Assembly: GCA_030065915.1 (NCBI GenBank)
Contig: JASJCQ010000007.1
Coordinates: forward strand, 1-64,000
Reading direction: 5' to 3'
Length of the DNA stretch: 64,000 nucleotides
Source: Woeseiaceae bacterium
Lineage (GTDB): Bacteria > Pseudomonadota > Gammaproteobacteria > Steroidobacterales > Woeseiaceae
In this document: piece by piece, positions 45,792 through 56,467 of the stretch
How positions within the stretch are numbered: the first letter of the stretch is position 1
Layout: every line of letters begins with the position of its first letter
Notes under the pieces: generated by a model
The model's database searches: none
The model's input: only the letters and a program-made list of their open reading frames with translations
Told to the model about the DNA's origin: nothing
Position numbers and translations under genes: made by a program

Positions 45792-46244
45792 ATGACGTCG
45801 GACGAACTGGTTGAACTGCTGGAACCGACCATCGAACGTCTGGGTTATGAACTGGCCGACCTGGAGGTAAAGCTGGGCGGCAAGGACGGTGTCCTGCGGC
45901 TTTTCATCGATAAGCCGGATGGCATCGATCTCGATGACTGCGAGAAGGTCAGTCACGCGGTGAGTGCGCTGCTCGACGTCGAGGATCCGTTGCCGGGCCA
46001 GTACAACCTGGAGGTCTCGTCGCCAGGTTTGGATAGAACGCTGAAGAAAGTTGAACATTTTCAACGCTTTACTGGTGAAACGGTGAAGATTCAGATGCGA
46101 TTCCCGATAGAGGGGCGCAAGCGGTTCCGGGGCACGTTGGAGTCCTCGAACGAAGAGAACGTTGTGGTTTTAGTGGACGGCCAGTCGCATACGTTACCGA
46201 TAGCAACGATCGACACCGCCCGGTTAGTACCCGAACAGGCGTAA
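45792..46244 (+). CDS. rimP: Ribosome maturation factor RimP
   Basis: LRLFIDKPDGIDLDDCEKVSHAVSALLDVEDPLPGQYNLEVSSPGLDRTL. Confidence 0.95.
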   Translation: MTSDELVELLEPTIERLGYELADLEVKLGGKDGVLRLFIDKPDGIDLDDCEKVSHAVSALLDVEDPLPGQYNLEVSSPGLDRTLKKVEHFQRFTGETVKIQMRFPIEGRKRFRGTLESSNEENVVVLVDGQSHTLPIATIDTARLVPEQA

Positions 46245-46271
46245 GCCTCAAGGGCTTTGGAGTTTCAGGTA

Positions 46272-47774
46272 ATGAGCAAAGAAATGTTGATGGTCATCGA
46301 CGCTGTGTCGAATGAGAAGGGTGTCGAGAAGGACATCATCTTCGAGGCGATGGAAGCGGCGCTGGCGCAGGCAACCCGTCGCAAGCACGGTGGCGAGATC
46401 GAGGTCCGCGTTTCCATTGACCGGGAATCGGGCGACTACGACACGTTCCGTCGTTGGCTGGTATTCGATGACGCGTCCACCGAACTCGAAGAGCCTGATC
46501 GTGAACTACGCATGATCGATGCCGTCGATATCGATGAGAATGCGGAGCCGGGCGGGTATGTCGAAGAGCCCATGGAGTCCGTCGAGTTCGGTCGAATCGC
46601 CGCGCAGACCGCCAAGCAGGTCATCGTGGCGAAGGTCCGTGAGGCTGAGCGCGAGCAGGTCGTTGAGGAGTTCCAGGAGCGCGAAGGCGAGCTGCTTTCG
46701 GGCCTCGTCAAGCGCGTTGACAAGCATGGCGTCTACATCGACCTTGGCGGCAATGCCGAAGGCTTCGTCTCCCGCGACCAGATGGTGCCGCGTGAGCCGG
46801 TGCGTCCGCAGGACCGCATCAAGGCGCTGCTGACGGAAGTGCGCTCAGAGCTGCGCGGACCGCAGCTGTTCATGACGCGCACGTCCCCGCAGTTCCTGAT
46901 TGAGCTGTTCAAGATCGAGGTGCCGGAGGTCGGCCAGGGCCTGATCGAGATTCTGGGCGCTGCCCGCGATCCTGGCCTGCGCGCCAAGATTGCGGTCAAG
47001 AGCAACGACAACCGGATCGACGCTGTCGGCGCCTGTGTCGGCATGCGCGGCTCCCGTGTACAGGCAGTTTCCAACGAACTCGCCGGCGAGCGTGTCGACA
47101 TCATCCTGTGGGACGAGAACCCGGCACAGTTCGTCGTGAATGCGATGTCTCCCGCCGAGGTCGTGTCCATCGTCGTCGACGAGGACAAGCACAGCATGGA
47201 TATCGCCGTTGACGAAGACAAGTTGAGTCAGGCGATTGGGCGTGGCGGACAGAACATCCGCCTGGCGAGCGAACTGACCGGCTGGGAGCTCAACGTCATG
47301 ACGGCTGCCGAAGCCGAACAGAAGAGCGAGTCCGAGATGCGTGAGCTGATCGAGCTCTTCTCGAAGCAGCTCGACGTTGACGAAGAGATCGGCCTGATCC
47401 TGGTACAGGAAGGCTTTTCCACGATCGAGGAAGTGGCCTATGTGCCGACCTCGGAGCTGATCGAGATCGAGGAGTTCGACGAGGACATCGTCAACGAACT
47501 TCGCAGCCGCGCGCGGGACGTCCTTCTGACGCAGGCCATCGTGCAGGAAGAGAAGATTGACGAAAGCGAGCCCGCGGAAGACCTGTTGAACCTCGAGGGT
47601 ATGGACAAGGGTCTTGCTTATCTGCTGGCGAGCAATGGCGTCGTCACGCGGGAAGATCTCGCCGAGCTGGCGACCGATGACCTGCTCGAAATTAACGAAA
47701 TGGACGCTGAAGAAGCTGCCGCGTTGATCATGAAGGCGCGTGAGCACTGGTTTGAGGCCGAACAACAGGCCTGA
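46272..47774 (+). CDS. nusA: Transcription termination/antitermination protein NusA
   Basis: MSKEMLMVIDAVSNEKGVEKDIIFEAMEAALA; S1 and KH regions; C-terminal acidic repeats. Confidence 0.96.
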   Translation: MSKEMLMVIDAVSNEKGVEKDIIFEAMEAALAQATRRKHGGEIEVRVSIDRESGDYDTFRRWLVFDDASTELEEPDRELRMIDAVDIDENAEPGGYVEEPMESVEFGRIAAQTAKQVIVAKVREAEREQVVEEFQEREGELLSGLVKRVDKHGVYIDLGGNAEGFVSRDQMVPREPVRPQDRIKALLTEVRSELRGPQLFMTRTSPQFLIELFKIEVPEVGQGLIEILGAARDPGLRAKIAVKSNDNRIDAVGACVGMRGSRVQAVSNELAGERVDIILWDENPAQFVVNAMSPAEVVSIVVDEDKHSMDIAVDEDKLSQAIGRGGQNIRLASELTGWELNVMTAAEAEQKSESEMRELIELFSKQLDVDEEIGLILVQEGFSTIEEVAYVPTSELIEIEEFDEDIVNELRSRARDVLLTQAIVQEEKIDESEPAEDLLNLEGMDKGLAYLLASNGVVTREDLAELATDDLLEINEMDAEEAAALIMKAREHWFEAEQQA

Positions 47775-47799
47775 GGCCGGGACAGATAGAGGTATTTGA

Positions 47800-50337
47800 A
47801 TGGCTGACGTTACAGTTGCACAGTTTGCGGAAGTACTGAAAGTTCCTGTCGAGAAGCTGCTTTCGCAGCTCGACGAGGCTGGCATTGCTGTCAGTGGCTC
47901 GGAGGACACGATCAGTGAGGACGCGAAACTCGAACTATTGACGCACCTGCGTCGTAGTCACGGCCAGACCGATGACTCGACAACGGTCACGGCGCCGCGC
48001 CGTATCACACTGAAGCGCAAGTCTCAGTCGGAGCTCAGGCTGTCCGGCAACCAGGGACGCTCGCGCACGGTCAACGTCGAAGTGCGTAAGAAGCGCACGT
48101 ACATCAAGCGCGACGTACTCGAGGAGCAGGCTCAGAAGGAGCAGGAAGAGCTCGATCGGCAGCGTAAGGCCGAGGAAGATCGTATCGCGGCCGAGCAAGC
48201 GGCTATCGAAGCCGAGAAGGAGCGCAAGGAAGCCGAGAAACTCGAAGCCGAGCGCAAGGCGGAAGAGCAGCGTCAGGCTGAGGAAAAGGAGCGCCTGGAC
48301 GCCGAAGAAACCGCGCGCAAGGAAGCGGAGGCTGCCGCTGCGGCTGCCGCGGAAGAAAAACAGCGCATCGAAAAGGCCGAGCAGGACGCCCGGTCTCGTC
48401 GCTCCAAGGACAAGGCAAAGAGCGGCGCGAAGCCGTCCGAGACCCGTTACGGTCGCAAGGAGCTGCACGTCGCCGGCGACAAGAGTGGCCGTCGCAAGCG
48501 GAAGACGCCGACGCGACGCCGTTCGGTGTCGGTCAGCGGCGATTCCCAGCACGGATTTGAGCGTCCGACAGCGCCGGTCATACATGAGGTCGAGATTCCC
48601 GAGAGCATCGCGGTGTCGGATCTCGCCCAGCGCATGGCGATCAAGGGCAATGAAGTCGTCAAAGTCCTGTTCAACATGGGCGCTATGGTGACGATCAATC
48701 AGGTTATCGATCAGGACACGGCGACCCTCGTCGTTGAAGAGCTGGGCCATATCGCCAAGCCGATCAGCGAGGAGAGCATCGACGAGAAGCTGCTTGCGGA
48801 CGAACAGGCCGACACGGGCGAACTGGTGGCACGTGCGCCGGTGGTCACGATCATGGGCCACGTCGACCATGGAAAGACCTCGCTGCTCGACTACATTCGT
48901 CGCTCCAAGGTCGTTGCCGATGAGGCCGGCGGTATAACGCAGCACATTGGTGCCTACTCGGTTGAGACCGACAAAGGCCGCATCGCGTTCCTCGACACGC
49001 CTGGCCACGCAGCCTTCACGGCGATGCGAGCACGTGGCGCCCAGGCGACGGACATCGTGGTCCTCGTCGTCGCCGCCGATGATGGTGTCATGCCGCAGAC
49101 GATCGAGGCGATCCAGCACTCGAAGGCGGCAGGCGTGCCTCTCGTCGTGGCGGTTAACAAGATCGACCGGGAGAATGCCGATCCGGAGCGCGTTCGAAAC
49201 GAGCTGTCGCAACACGAAGTCATTCCCGAGGACTGGGGCGGCGACAACATCTTCGTCAATGTCTCGGCCCACACAGGCCAGGGTATCGACGACCTCCTCG
49301 AAGCCATTCTGCTGCAGGCGGAGCTGATGGACCTTACTGCTGCGGAAGACGGAGCGGCGAAAGGTATCGTCATTGAGTCGAGCCTCGAGAAAGGCCGCGG
49401 CGCCGTCGCGACGTTGCTCGTTCAGAGCGGCACGCTGAACCAGGGTGACATGATCATCGCTGGCGAGGAATACGGTCGTGTCCGCAACATGTTCAACGAG
49501 AAACAGGAATCGATCGATTCCGCCGGGCCATCGACCCCGGCGGTTGTACTCGGTCTGTCCAAGACGCCTGCTGCCGGCGACGATTTCCTCGTCGTCAAGA
49601 ACGAGCGCAAGGCGCGCGAGGTGGCCGAGTTCCGCCAGGCAAAGACCCGCGACGCGAAGCTTGCATCGCAACAGGCCTCGAAGCTCGAGGACGTCTTCAG
49701 CCAGATGAAGGAAGGCGAGCTTGCCTCCGTGTCGGTCATCATCAAGTCCGACGTTCACGGCAGTGCCGAGGCCCTGCGCGACGCGTTGACCAAGCTCTCC
49801 ACCGACGAGGTCAAGGTCAAGGTGCTCGGATCATCGGTTGGCGGTATCACCGAGACGGACGCAACACTCGCGGCCGCATCGAATGCCGTAATCATCGGCT
49901 TCAACGTCCGTGCTGACGCGGCCGCCAGGGCCCAGATCAAAGAGTCCGGCGTCGACGTTCGTTACTACAGCATCATTTACGAGGCCATCGACGATGTGAA
50001 AGCGGCGCTCGGCGGCCTTCTGGCACCGGAGATTCGCGAGCAGATCGTGGGTCTCGCCGAGGTCAAGGAAGTGTTCTCCTCGCCGAAGTTTGGCGACGTC
50101 GCCGGCTGCATCGTCAGCGAAGGTTACGTCAAGCGTTCCAACCCGATTCGCGTACTGCGCGACAACGTCGTGATCTACGAGGGCGAACTCGAGTCGCTGC
50201 GTCGATTCAAGGATGACGTCAATGAAGTCCGTGCGGGCACCGAGTGCGGTATCGGCGTGAAGAACTACTCGGACGTCAAAGCAGGCGACCAGATCGAGTG
50301 CTACGAGCGCGTCGAGATCGCGAGGACACTGGATTAG
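47800..50337 (+). CDS. infB: Translation initiation factor IF-2
   Basis: [40 protein letters not shown]. Confidence 0.97.
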   Translation: MADVTVAQFAEVLKVPVEKLLSQLDEAGIAVSGSEDTISEDAKLELLTHLRRSHGQTDDSTTVTAPRRITLKRKSQSELRLSGNQGRSRTVNVEVRKKRTYIKRDVLEEQAQKEQEELDRQRKAEEDRIAAEQAAIEAEKERKEAEKLEAERKAEEQRQAEEKERLDAEETARKEAEAAAAAAAEEKQRIEKAEQDARSRRSKDKAKSGAKPSETRYGRKELHVAGDKSGRRKRKTPTRRRSVSVSGDSQHGFERPTAPVIHEVEIPESIAVSDLAQRMAIKGNEVVKVLFNMGAMVTINQVIDQDTATLVVEELGHIAKPISEESIDEKLLADEQADTGELVARAPVVTIMGHVDHGKTSLLDYIRRSKVVADEAGGITQHIGAYSVETDKGRIAFLDTPGHAAFTAMRARGAQATDIVVLVVAADDGVMPQTIEAIQHSKAAGVPLVVAVNKIDRENADPERVRNELSQHEVIPEDWGGDNIFVNVSAHTGQGIDDLLEAILLQAELMDLTAAEDGAAKGIVIESSLEKGRGAVATLLVQSGTLNQGDMIIAGEEYGRVRNMFNEKQESIDSAGPSTPAVVLGLSKTPAAGDDFLVVKNERKAREVAEFRQAKTRDAKLASQQASKLEDVFSQMKEGELASVSVIIKSDVHGSAEALRDALTKLSTDEVKVKVLGSSVGGITETDATLAAASNAVIIGFNVRADAAARAQIKESGVDVRYYSIIYEAIDDVKAALGGLLAPEIREQIVGLAEVKEVFSSPKFGDVAGCIVSEGYVKRSNPIRVLRDNVVIYEGELESLRRFKDDVNEVRAGTECGIGVKNYSDVKAGDQIECYERVEIARTLD

Positions 50338-50347
50338 GTTCCACGAC

Positions 50348-50698
50348 ATGGCGCGGGAGTTTTCCAGAAACCAGCGACTGGGCAACCAGATCCTGCGGTC
50401 ACTGGCCGAGCTGATTCGATTCGAGTCCAAGGACCCGCGTGTCGAGGGCGTCTCGCTGACCGCGGTCGAACTGACGCGAGACCTGTCGATTGCCCGTGTG
50501 CATTTCAGCCTGATGGACCCGGACGGCGACGTCGAGGCAGCACAGGAAGGCCTCAATAAGGCGGCCGGGTTTCTGCGATCGAGACTCGGCCAGTCCATCC
50601 AGGCTCGCCATACGCCGGAGCTGCGCTTTGTGCACGATGACAGCGCCGCGCAGAGCGCCAAGATCAGCGAATTGCTGGATCGCGCCAAGTCCACTTGA
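50348..50698 (+). CDS. rbfA: Ribosome-binding factor A
   Basis: MAREFSRNQRLGNQILRSLAELIRFESKDPRV; position between infB and truB. Confidence 0.95.
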   Translation: MAREFSRNQRLGNQILRSLAELIRFESKDPRVEGVSLTAVELTRDLSIARVHFSLMDPDGDVEAAQEGLNKAAGFLRSRLGQSIQARHTPELRFVHDDSAAQSAKISELLDRAKST

Positions 50699-50702
50699 GC
50701 CC

Positions 50703-51650
50703 ATGTCCAGGCGAGGAAAAAACCGTCGCGACATCGTCGACGGCGTGCTGTTATTGAACAAGCCGGCGGGCTTGAGCTCCAACCAGGCGCTCCAGCGCGT
50801 CAAGTATGCACTGAACGCCCGTAAAGCTGGCCACACCGGCAGCCTCGATCCAGCCGCGACCGGCATGCTGCCGTTGTGTTTCGGCGAGGCAACGAAAGTC
50901 AGCGCGTTTCTGCTCGGCGCGGATAAGACGTATCGCGTCGTCGCGAGCTTGGGTGAGCGAACGGACAGCGGTGATGCTACCGGCAACCGCATCGAATCGG
51001 CGGACGTCCCGGCGCTGGGTTTCGCGGAATGGGAGCGGCTGCTCGGCGAGTTCATCGGCGAGACGATGCAGGTGCCGCCGATGTATTCGGCGCTGAAGAA
51101 AGACGGCAAGAGGCTTTATGAGCTGGCGCGCCGCGGCGAGGAGGTCGAGAGAGAGCCGAGGCCGATCACGGTCTATGAAGCTGAACTGTTGGAGTGTGCC
51201 GGGCGGCGGCTTGTCTTCCGCGTGCGGTGCTCGAAAGGCACATATATTCGCACGCTGGTAGAGGACCTCGCGGCAAAGGCAGGCACCGTGGCTTACACGC
51301 AGAACCTGCATCGTGAGTCGGTAGGGTGTTTTGATTCAAAGGCGATGATCGACGTGTCCCGTATCGAACGCGCCGAGACGCCGGCTGAAGTCAGACAATG
51401 GCTGATCTCTCCGGACCAGGCACTGCTGTCCCTCGACCAGGCGCACATCTCACGCGAGGCTGCGGACCGTTTCTGTGGCGGCCAGCCGGTACCGGCAAAA
51501 GCCGCCACCAACGGGCTGGTTCGAGTCTACCGGGACGACGATCTGTTTCTGGGGGTCGGCGAGCTTGCGGAGGACGGAATGCTCGCGCCAAAACGGGTAT
51601 TCAGCCTGTCTTCGCCGGTTGCGGCATCAAATTCGGCCCCTGCAGCGTAA
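50703..51650 (+). CDS. truB: tRNA pseudouridine(55) synthase
   Basis: GVLLLNKPAGLSSNQALQRVK...AGHTGSLDPAATGMLPLCFGEATK. Confidence 0.95.
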   Translation: MSRRGKNRRDIVDGVLLLNKPAGLSSNQALQRVKYALNARKAGHTGSLDPAATGMLPLCFGEATKVSAFLLGADKTYRVVASLGERTDSGDATGNRIESADVPALGFAEWERLLGEFIGETMQVPPMYSALKKDGKRLYELARRGEEVEREPRPITVYEAELLECAGRRLVFRVRCSKGTYIRTLVEDLAAKAGTVAYTQNLHRESVGCFDSKAMIDVSRIERAETPAEVRQWLISPDQALLSLDQAHISREAADRFCGGQPVPAKAATNGLVRVYRDDDLFLGVGELAEDGMLAPKRVFSLSSPVAASNSAPAA

Positions 51651-51766
51651 AAAGGGCCTTTTTTAACTGTAAATATTTGTTTTTGGACTGTTAATAGCCT
51701 TTTCCTGACGCTAGAATACCGCGCTTCCAAAAAGGGCTAAAGACGAAAATACGGAGTTATCTGGAA

Positions 51767-52036
51767 ATGTCACTGTCAAGTGAAGCAAAAGCCAGCATTG
51801 TTGCTGAATACGGCCGAGGAGAGGCCGACACGGGTTCGCCCGAAGTGCAGGTTGCGTTACTGTCTGCACGTATTACTGAGCTGACCGAACACTTCGGTGA
51901 GCACAAGAAAGATCACCACAGCCGTCAGGGTCTGCTCAAGATGGTCAACAAGCGACGCAAGTTGCTTGACTATCTCAAGGCCAACGACCAGGGCCGCTAC
52001 CGCGAGCTGATTTCTCGGCTCGGACTGCGCCGCTAA
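51767..52036 (+). CDS. rpsO: 30S ribosomal protein S15
   Basis: 89 aa; [33 protein letters not shown]. Confidence 0.97.
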   Translation: MSLSSEAKASIVAEYGRGEADTGSPEVQVALLSARITELTEHFGEHKKDHHSRQGLLKMVNKRRKLLDYLKANDQGRYRELISRLGLRR

Positions 52037-52068
52037 TCCAGCGAGCGTTCTGACAATGCGTTAAACAA

Positions 52069-52104
52069 TGCGGCGAGCCCTCTGGGATCGCCGCAGTTGT
52101 TTTT
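52069..52104 (+). terminator. Intrinsic terminator between rpsO and pnp
   Basis: TGCGGCGA...TCGCCGCA then GTTGTTTTT. Confidence 0.65.
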
Positions 52105-52130
52105 CTGCCTACCAAAATTTGAGAATTCTA

Positions 52131-54218
52131 GTGAAATCAATCAAGAAATCGTTCCAGTATGGGGAACACGAAGTCACCCTGGAAACGGGTGCAATCGCAC
52201 GCCAGGCCGACGGTGCTGTCATCGTCAACATGGGCGAAACGGTCGTCATGGTCACCGCTGTCGGCAGGAAAGCTGCCGATCCCGGCCGCGACTTTTTTCC
52301 GCTGACCGTCAACTACCAGGAAAAAGCCTATGCCGCGGGTAAGATCCCCGGCGGGTTCTTCAAGCGCGAAGGGCGCCCGAGCGAGAAAGAGACACTCGTC
52401 TGCCGCCTGATCGATCGTCCGATCCGTCCGCTTTTCCCGAAGGGCTTCAAGAATGAAGTCCAGGTCATCGCTAACGTGATGTCCCTGAACCCGGACGTCG
52501 ATCCCGACATCCCGGCCCTGATCGGCGCTTCCGCCGCGCTCGCCATCTCCGGCATGCCGTTTGCAGGCCCGGTTGGCGCAGCAAAGGTCGGCTACAAGGA
52601 CGGCAATTACCTGCTGAATCCGGGCATCTCGGCCGTTGCAGAGTCCGACCTCGAGCTTGTCGTTGCCGGCACCAAGGACGCTGTACTGATGGTGGAATCC
52701 GAGGCCAGCGGCCTGTCGGAGGAAGTCATGCTGGGCGCCGTCATGTTCGGTCACGAGCAGATGCAGGCGGTGATCAACGCCGTCAACGAGCTGGCCGCCG
52801 AAGCGGCCAAGCCCGCCTGGGAGTGGGAAGCACCGGCAGAGAACGAAGAGCTGGCGGCTGCCGTCGCGGAGGCTGCGGAAACCGGCCTGTCGGACGCATA
52901 TCGCATTACCGACAAGCAGGATCGCCAGGCTGCCGTTGGCGCGGCAAAGACCGCTGCCGTCGAGGCGCTGGCATCCGGTGACGAGCCGCGTTTCAGCCCC
53001 GAAGATGTCTACGGCGCTCTCGGCAAGCTCGAGAAAAACATCGTACGCCGCCGCGTAATCGCCGGCGAGCCGCGTATTGACGGCCGCGACCAGCAGACGG
53101 TAAGGCCGATTCACGTAGAGACCGGCATGCTGCCGCGCACGCACGGCTCCGCTGTGTTCACGCGTGGTGAGACACAGGCGATCGTCGTCGCGACGCTCGG
53201 TACGGGCCGTGATGCCCAGATCATCGATGCGATCGAGGGCGAGCGTAAAGATCCGTTCATGCTGCACTACAACTTCCCGCCGTTCTGCGTAGGCGAGACC
53301 GGATTCGTCGGTTCGCCGAAGCGTCGTGAAATCGGCCACGGCAAGCTGGCCCGCCGCGGTATCCAGGCTGTCATGCCGGATATGGATGAGTTCGGCTACG
53401 TCATTCGTGTCGTCTCTGAGATCACCGAATCCAACGGTTCCAGCTCGATGGCTTCTGTCTGTGGCTCGAGCCTGGCGCTGATGGACGCTGGCGTGCCGAT
53501 CAAGGCACCGGTTGCCGGTGTTGCGATGGGTCTCGTCAAGGAAGGTGACGACTTCGCCGTCCTGACCGATATCCTCGGTGACGAAGACCACCTTGGCGAC
53601 ATGGACTTCAAAGTGGCCGGCACCGACGATGGTGTTACGGCGCTGCAGATGGACATCAAGATCCAGGGCATTACCCGCGAAATCATGAGCAAGGCGCTGG
53701 ACCAGGCGCGCGATGCGCGACTTCACATCCTCGGCGAGATGGCCAAGGTCATCGACAAGCCGCGTGAGGAAATGTCCGAGTGGGCGCCTACGATCATGAC
53801 GATGAAGATCGATCCGGACAAGATCCGCGACGTCATCGGCAAGGGCGGTGCGGTCATCCGCACGATCACCGAGGAGACGGGCGCCTCCGTCGACATCGAC
53901 AACGACGGTACGATTCGTATCGCGTCTGTGGACGGCGCCTCCGGTAAGGAAGCCCGTCGCCGTATCGAGCTGATCACCGCCGAAGTCGAAGTGGGTCGAA
54001 TCTACGAGGGTCGCGTAGCGCGCCTGATGGACTTCGGCGCCTTCGTCACGATTCTTCCGGGCAAAGATGGCCTCGTGCACATCTCGCAGATCTCCAACGA
54101 ACGCGTGGAGAAGGTCAGCGACAAGTTGTCCGAAGGCGACGTGGTCAAGGTCAAGGTCCTGGAAGTCGACCGCCAGGGCCGAGTTCGACTGTCCATGAAG
54201 GACGTCGAAGCCGCTTGA
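52131..54218 (+). CDS. pnp: Polyribonucleotide nucleotidyltransferase
   Basis: GTG start [32 protein letters not shown] and S1 domains at C-terminus. Confidence 0.96.
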   Translation: MKSIKKSFQYGEHEVTLETGAIARQADGAVIVNMGETVVMVTAVGRKAADPGRDFFPLTVNYQEKAYAAGKIPGGFFKREGRPSEKETLVCRLIDRPIRPLFPKGFKNEVQVIANVMSLNPDVDPDIPALIGASAALAISGMPFAGPVGAAKVGYKDGNYLLNPGISAVAESDLELVVAGTKDAVLMVESEASGLSEEVMLGAVMFGHEQMQAVINAVNELAAEAAKPAWEWEAPAENEELAAAVAEAAETGLSDAYRITDKQDRQAAVGAAKTAAVEALASGDEPRFSPEDVYGALGKLEKNIVRRRVIAGEPRIDGRDQQTVRPIHVETGMLPRTHGSAVFTRGETQAIVVATLGTGRDAQIIDAIEGERKDPFMLHYNFPPFCVGETGFVGSPKRREIGHGKLARRGIQAVMPDMDEFGYVIRVVSEITESNGSSSMASVCGSSLALMDAGVPIKAPVAGVAMGLVKEGDDFAVLTDILGDEDHLGDMDFKVAGTDDGVTALQMDIKIQGITREIMSKALDQARDARLHILGEMAKVIDKPREEMSEWAPTIMTMKIDPDKIRDVIGKGGAVIRTITEETGASVDIDNDGTIRIASVDGASGKEARRRIELITAEVEVGRIYEGRVARLMDFGAFVTILPGKDGLVHISQISNERVEKVSDKLSEGDVVKVKVLEVDRQGRVRLSMKDVEAA

Positions 54219-54268
54219 TCCCGAGTGCCGGCGCCGGTTGACGGCGCCTCGCCACTCAAGCCGGATGA

Positions 54269-55264
54269 CTATCCAGTGTAGGCTCCGAGGTACTGCAGCA
54301 GCCTTCTCGGCAGGTAGTACCTCGGTCGCCACGGCGACCCCCCCTCTACGAAGCCCACGTGTCCGCCGGCGTCGCTGACCTCCAGCGTCACCGACTCGGC
54401 CAGCGATGTCTCTTGCGGCAGCATGTCCTGACTCATGAAGGGGTCATCTGCCGCATTCAGGATCAGTGTGGGTATCTCGATCCGGTCCAGGAAGTGCATC
54501 GAACTGCACTGTCCGTAATAGTCGTCCTTGCCGATGAATCCGTGCAGCGGCGCCGTGACGGCGTCATCGAATTCGTCGAAAGTTACGGCGGCCATGGCCA
54601 GGTCCCAGTCGAACGCATCCGTGTCCGGCCCGAACTTTCGAGCGGCGGCTTTCTTCATGTTACCAATTAAGTGTTTCTGATAAAGCCTTGAAAAACCATT
54701 ATTTAAAGCGGTAGAACATGCCTGCAAATCGAGCGGTACGCAGACGGCTGCGGCACCGCACACCGGGGAGTCGTTGCCGACTTCGCCCAGGTACTTGAGA
54801 AGCACGTTGCCGCCGAGAGAGTAACCGGCGATCACGATGGGCCGGTCAGAACGCGCGCTTAATTCGTCCAGGAAGAATCGAACGTCGTTGGTCTCACCCG
54901 CGTGATAGCGTCGCGGCAGGCGATTTCGATAGTCGCCGCAATCCCGGAAGTGCAGCACACAGGCTTCCCAGCCACGATCGAGGGCCGCATGCATCAAAGT
55001 GCGCGCGTAGGTGGAGTCTGACGATCCCTCGAGTCCGTGCAGGATCACGAGTAACGGACTCTCGCCATGTTCCGATGTACTGTCCTCGGCCCAGTCGACC
55101 GTCGTCGCATCACCGTCAGGTAGCTCGACGATTTCGCGGCGCAAGGCCAGTGGTCGCCGCCAGGCCCAGGGCAGCGTGGGGAATATCGTCTGGGCGTGCG
55201 GATTCGTGAGCCAGGGTGCCGGCCTGAATTCGCTGCGCATTCGTTGTCCGTGTCGCGGGGTCAT
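54269..55264 (-). CDS. yheT: YheT-like alpha/beta hydrolase
   Basis: NPHAQTIFPTL; LHGLEGSSDSTYAR; GYSLGGNVLLKYLGE; GGHVGF. Confidence 0.9.
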   Translation of the reverse strand: MTPRHGQRMRSEFRPAPWLTNPHAQTIFPTLPWAWRRPLALRREIVELPDGDATTVDWAEDSTSEHGESPLLVILHGLEGSSDSTYARTLMHAALDRGWEACVLHFRDCGDYRNRLPRRYHAGETNDVRFFLDELSARSDRPIVIAGYSLGGNVLLKYLGEVGNDSPVCGAAAVCVPLDLQACSTALNNGFSRLYQKHLIGNMKKAAARKFGPDTDAFDWDLAMAAVTFDEFDDAVTAPLHGFIGKDDYYGQCSSMHFLDRIEIPTLILNAADDPFMSQDMLPQETSLAESVTLEVSDAGGHVGFVEGGSPWRPRYYLPRRLLQYLGAYTG

Positions 55265-55334
55265 CTCTGAGTCTGCCTGACTAACTCGGCGGTAGGGTTA
55301 CTTTGACTGAGTGTCTCCCGCGCCTGACGAACAA

Positions 55335-55361
55335 TAAAAAGCCCCCGCCGAAGCGGGGGCT
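55335..55361 (-). terminator. Terminator downstream of gluQ (minus strand)
   Basis: AGCCCCCGC-cgaa-GCGGGGGCT with A-tract on plus left side. Confidence 0.8.
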
Positions 55362-55532
55362 AGCCAAGGGATGATCCCTTCAGGCTGACGCCAAGGGGCG
55401 GGGGAGCGATTCCCTGACGTCATTAATAAAATTAGGGTCTAATCCGGTAGCTGTCAAGCGCACGGGCCAAATGCCGGGTTGAGCAGAGTACATGAAATAA
55501 ATGCAGTAAAGTTATGAAAAATATCATAAAAA

Positions 55533-56444
55533 CTACTGTTGTTGATTCGGGACTATTATTGATTGACGGCCAGCGAGGCGGCCGATGTCCCAGGCTTCCG
55601 CTGCCCAGCTCCAGATCTCCGGTAGCGTCGCATCGACAAGTTCCGAGGGGGTGTCGAGGCTGAGCGCGTCCAGCGCGTTGATGAGGATTGCAGGCGCTTG
55701 TTCGACGTCCAGTTCTCGTGCCCCGGTCAGTTTGCTGAGCTTGTCGCCGTCCGGATGAACGGCGACCGGGATGTGTGCGTAAGTCGGGATCGCGTAGCCG
55801 AGCAGGCGCTGCAGCCAGATCTGCCTCGGCGTCGAGTCCATCAGGTCGATCCCACGGACGATATCGTTCACGCCGTGCAGATTGTCGTCGACGACGACGG
55901 CGAGGTGATAGGCGATCAGCTTGTCCCTGCGGTGAACGATAAAGTCGCCGGATTCGGTCAGCATGGACTGAGCCTGTTTGCCCTGCAGGCGATCATCAAA
56001 CGTGACGACCGTATCGTCGACCCGCACCCGAACGGCGTATTCGCTGGCATCTGAACCTGAACGACAGGTGCCGGGGTAGATCGTGCCGAGAGGCCCGACG
56101 GGCGCTTCGGCGAGGTCCTTTCTCGAGCACCCGCAGTGATACGTCAGATTGCTGGCCTCGAGAAACGCCAGCGCTTCGAGATGTTTTTCGTGGGATTCAC
56201 TCTGATAGTGGACAGGGCCGTCCCATTCGAACCCGAAGGATTCGAGAGCGCGGATTATCCTGTCCGCGGCGCCAGGCTGCTCCCGTGGTGGGTCGATGTC
56301 TTCGATTCGCAGTAGCCACCGACCAGCTCGCTGTTTCGCCTCGAGGTAACTGGCGCAGGCGGCCAGCAAGGAGCCGAAGTGCAGCGGACCGGTAGGGGAC
56401 GGTGCGAATCGCCCGACATAGCTGTTTCCGCCGCCGTCCTGCAT
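55533..56444 (-). CDS. gluQ: Glutamyl-Q tRNA(Asp) synthetase
   Basis: YVGRFAPSPTGPLHFGSLLAACASYLEAKQ...LLRIEDIDPPRE; HIPVAVHPDGDKLSKLTGA. Confidence 0.93.
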   Translation of the reverse strand: MQDGGGNSYVGRFAPSPTGPLHFGSLLAACASYLEAKQRAGRWLLRIEDIDPPREQPGAADRIIRALESFGFEWDGPVHYQSESHEKHLEALAFLEASNLTYHCGCSRKDLAEAPVGPLGTIYPGTCRSGSDASEYAVRVRVDDTVVTFDDRLQGKQAQSMLTESGDFIVHRRDKLIAYHLAVVVDDNLHGVNDIVRGIDLMDSTPRQIWLQRLLGYAIPTYAHIPVAVHPDGDKLSKLTGARELDVEQAPAILINALDALSLDTPSELVDATLPEIWSWAAEAWDIGRLAGRQSIIVPNQQQ

Positions 56445-56467
56445 TGATCAGCGGCGCAATTCAGGCG

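Noticed and set aside
47935-49758. 607-aa minus-strand ORF opposite infB
   Set aside because: Exact antisense of a strongly identified infB; long open antisense frames are common in GC-rich genes; no domain seen
52137-54332. 731-aa minus-strand ORF opposite pnp
   Set aside because: Antisense shadow of pnp; His/Asp/Arg-rich composition typical of spurious frames
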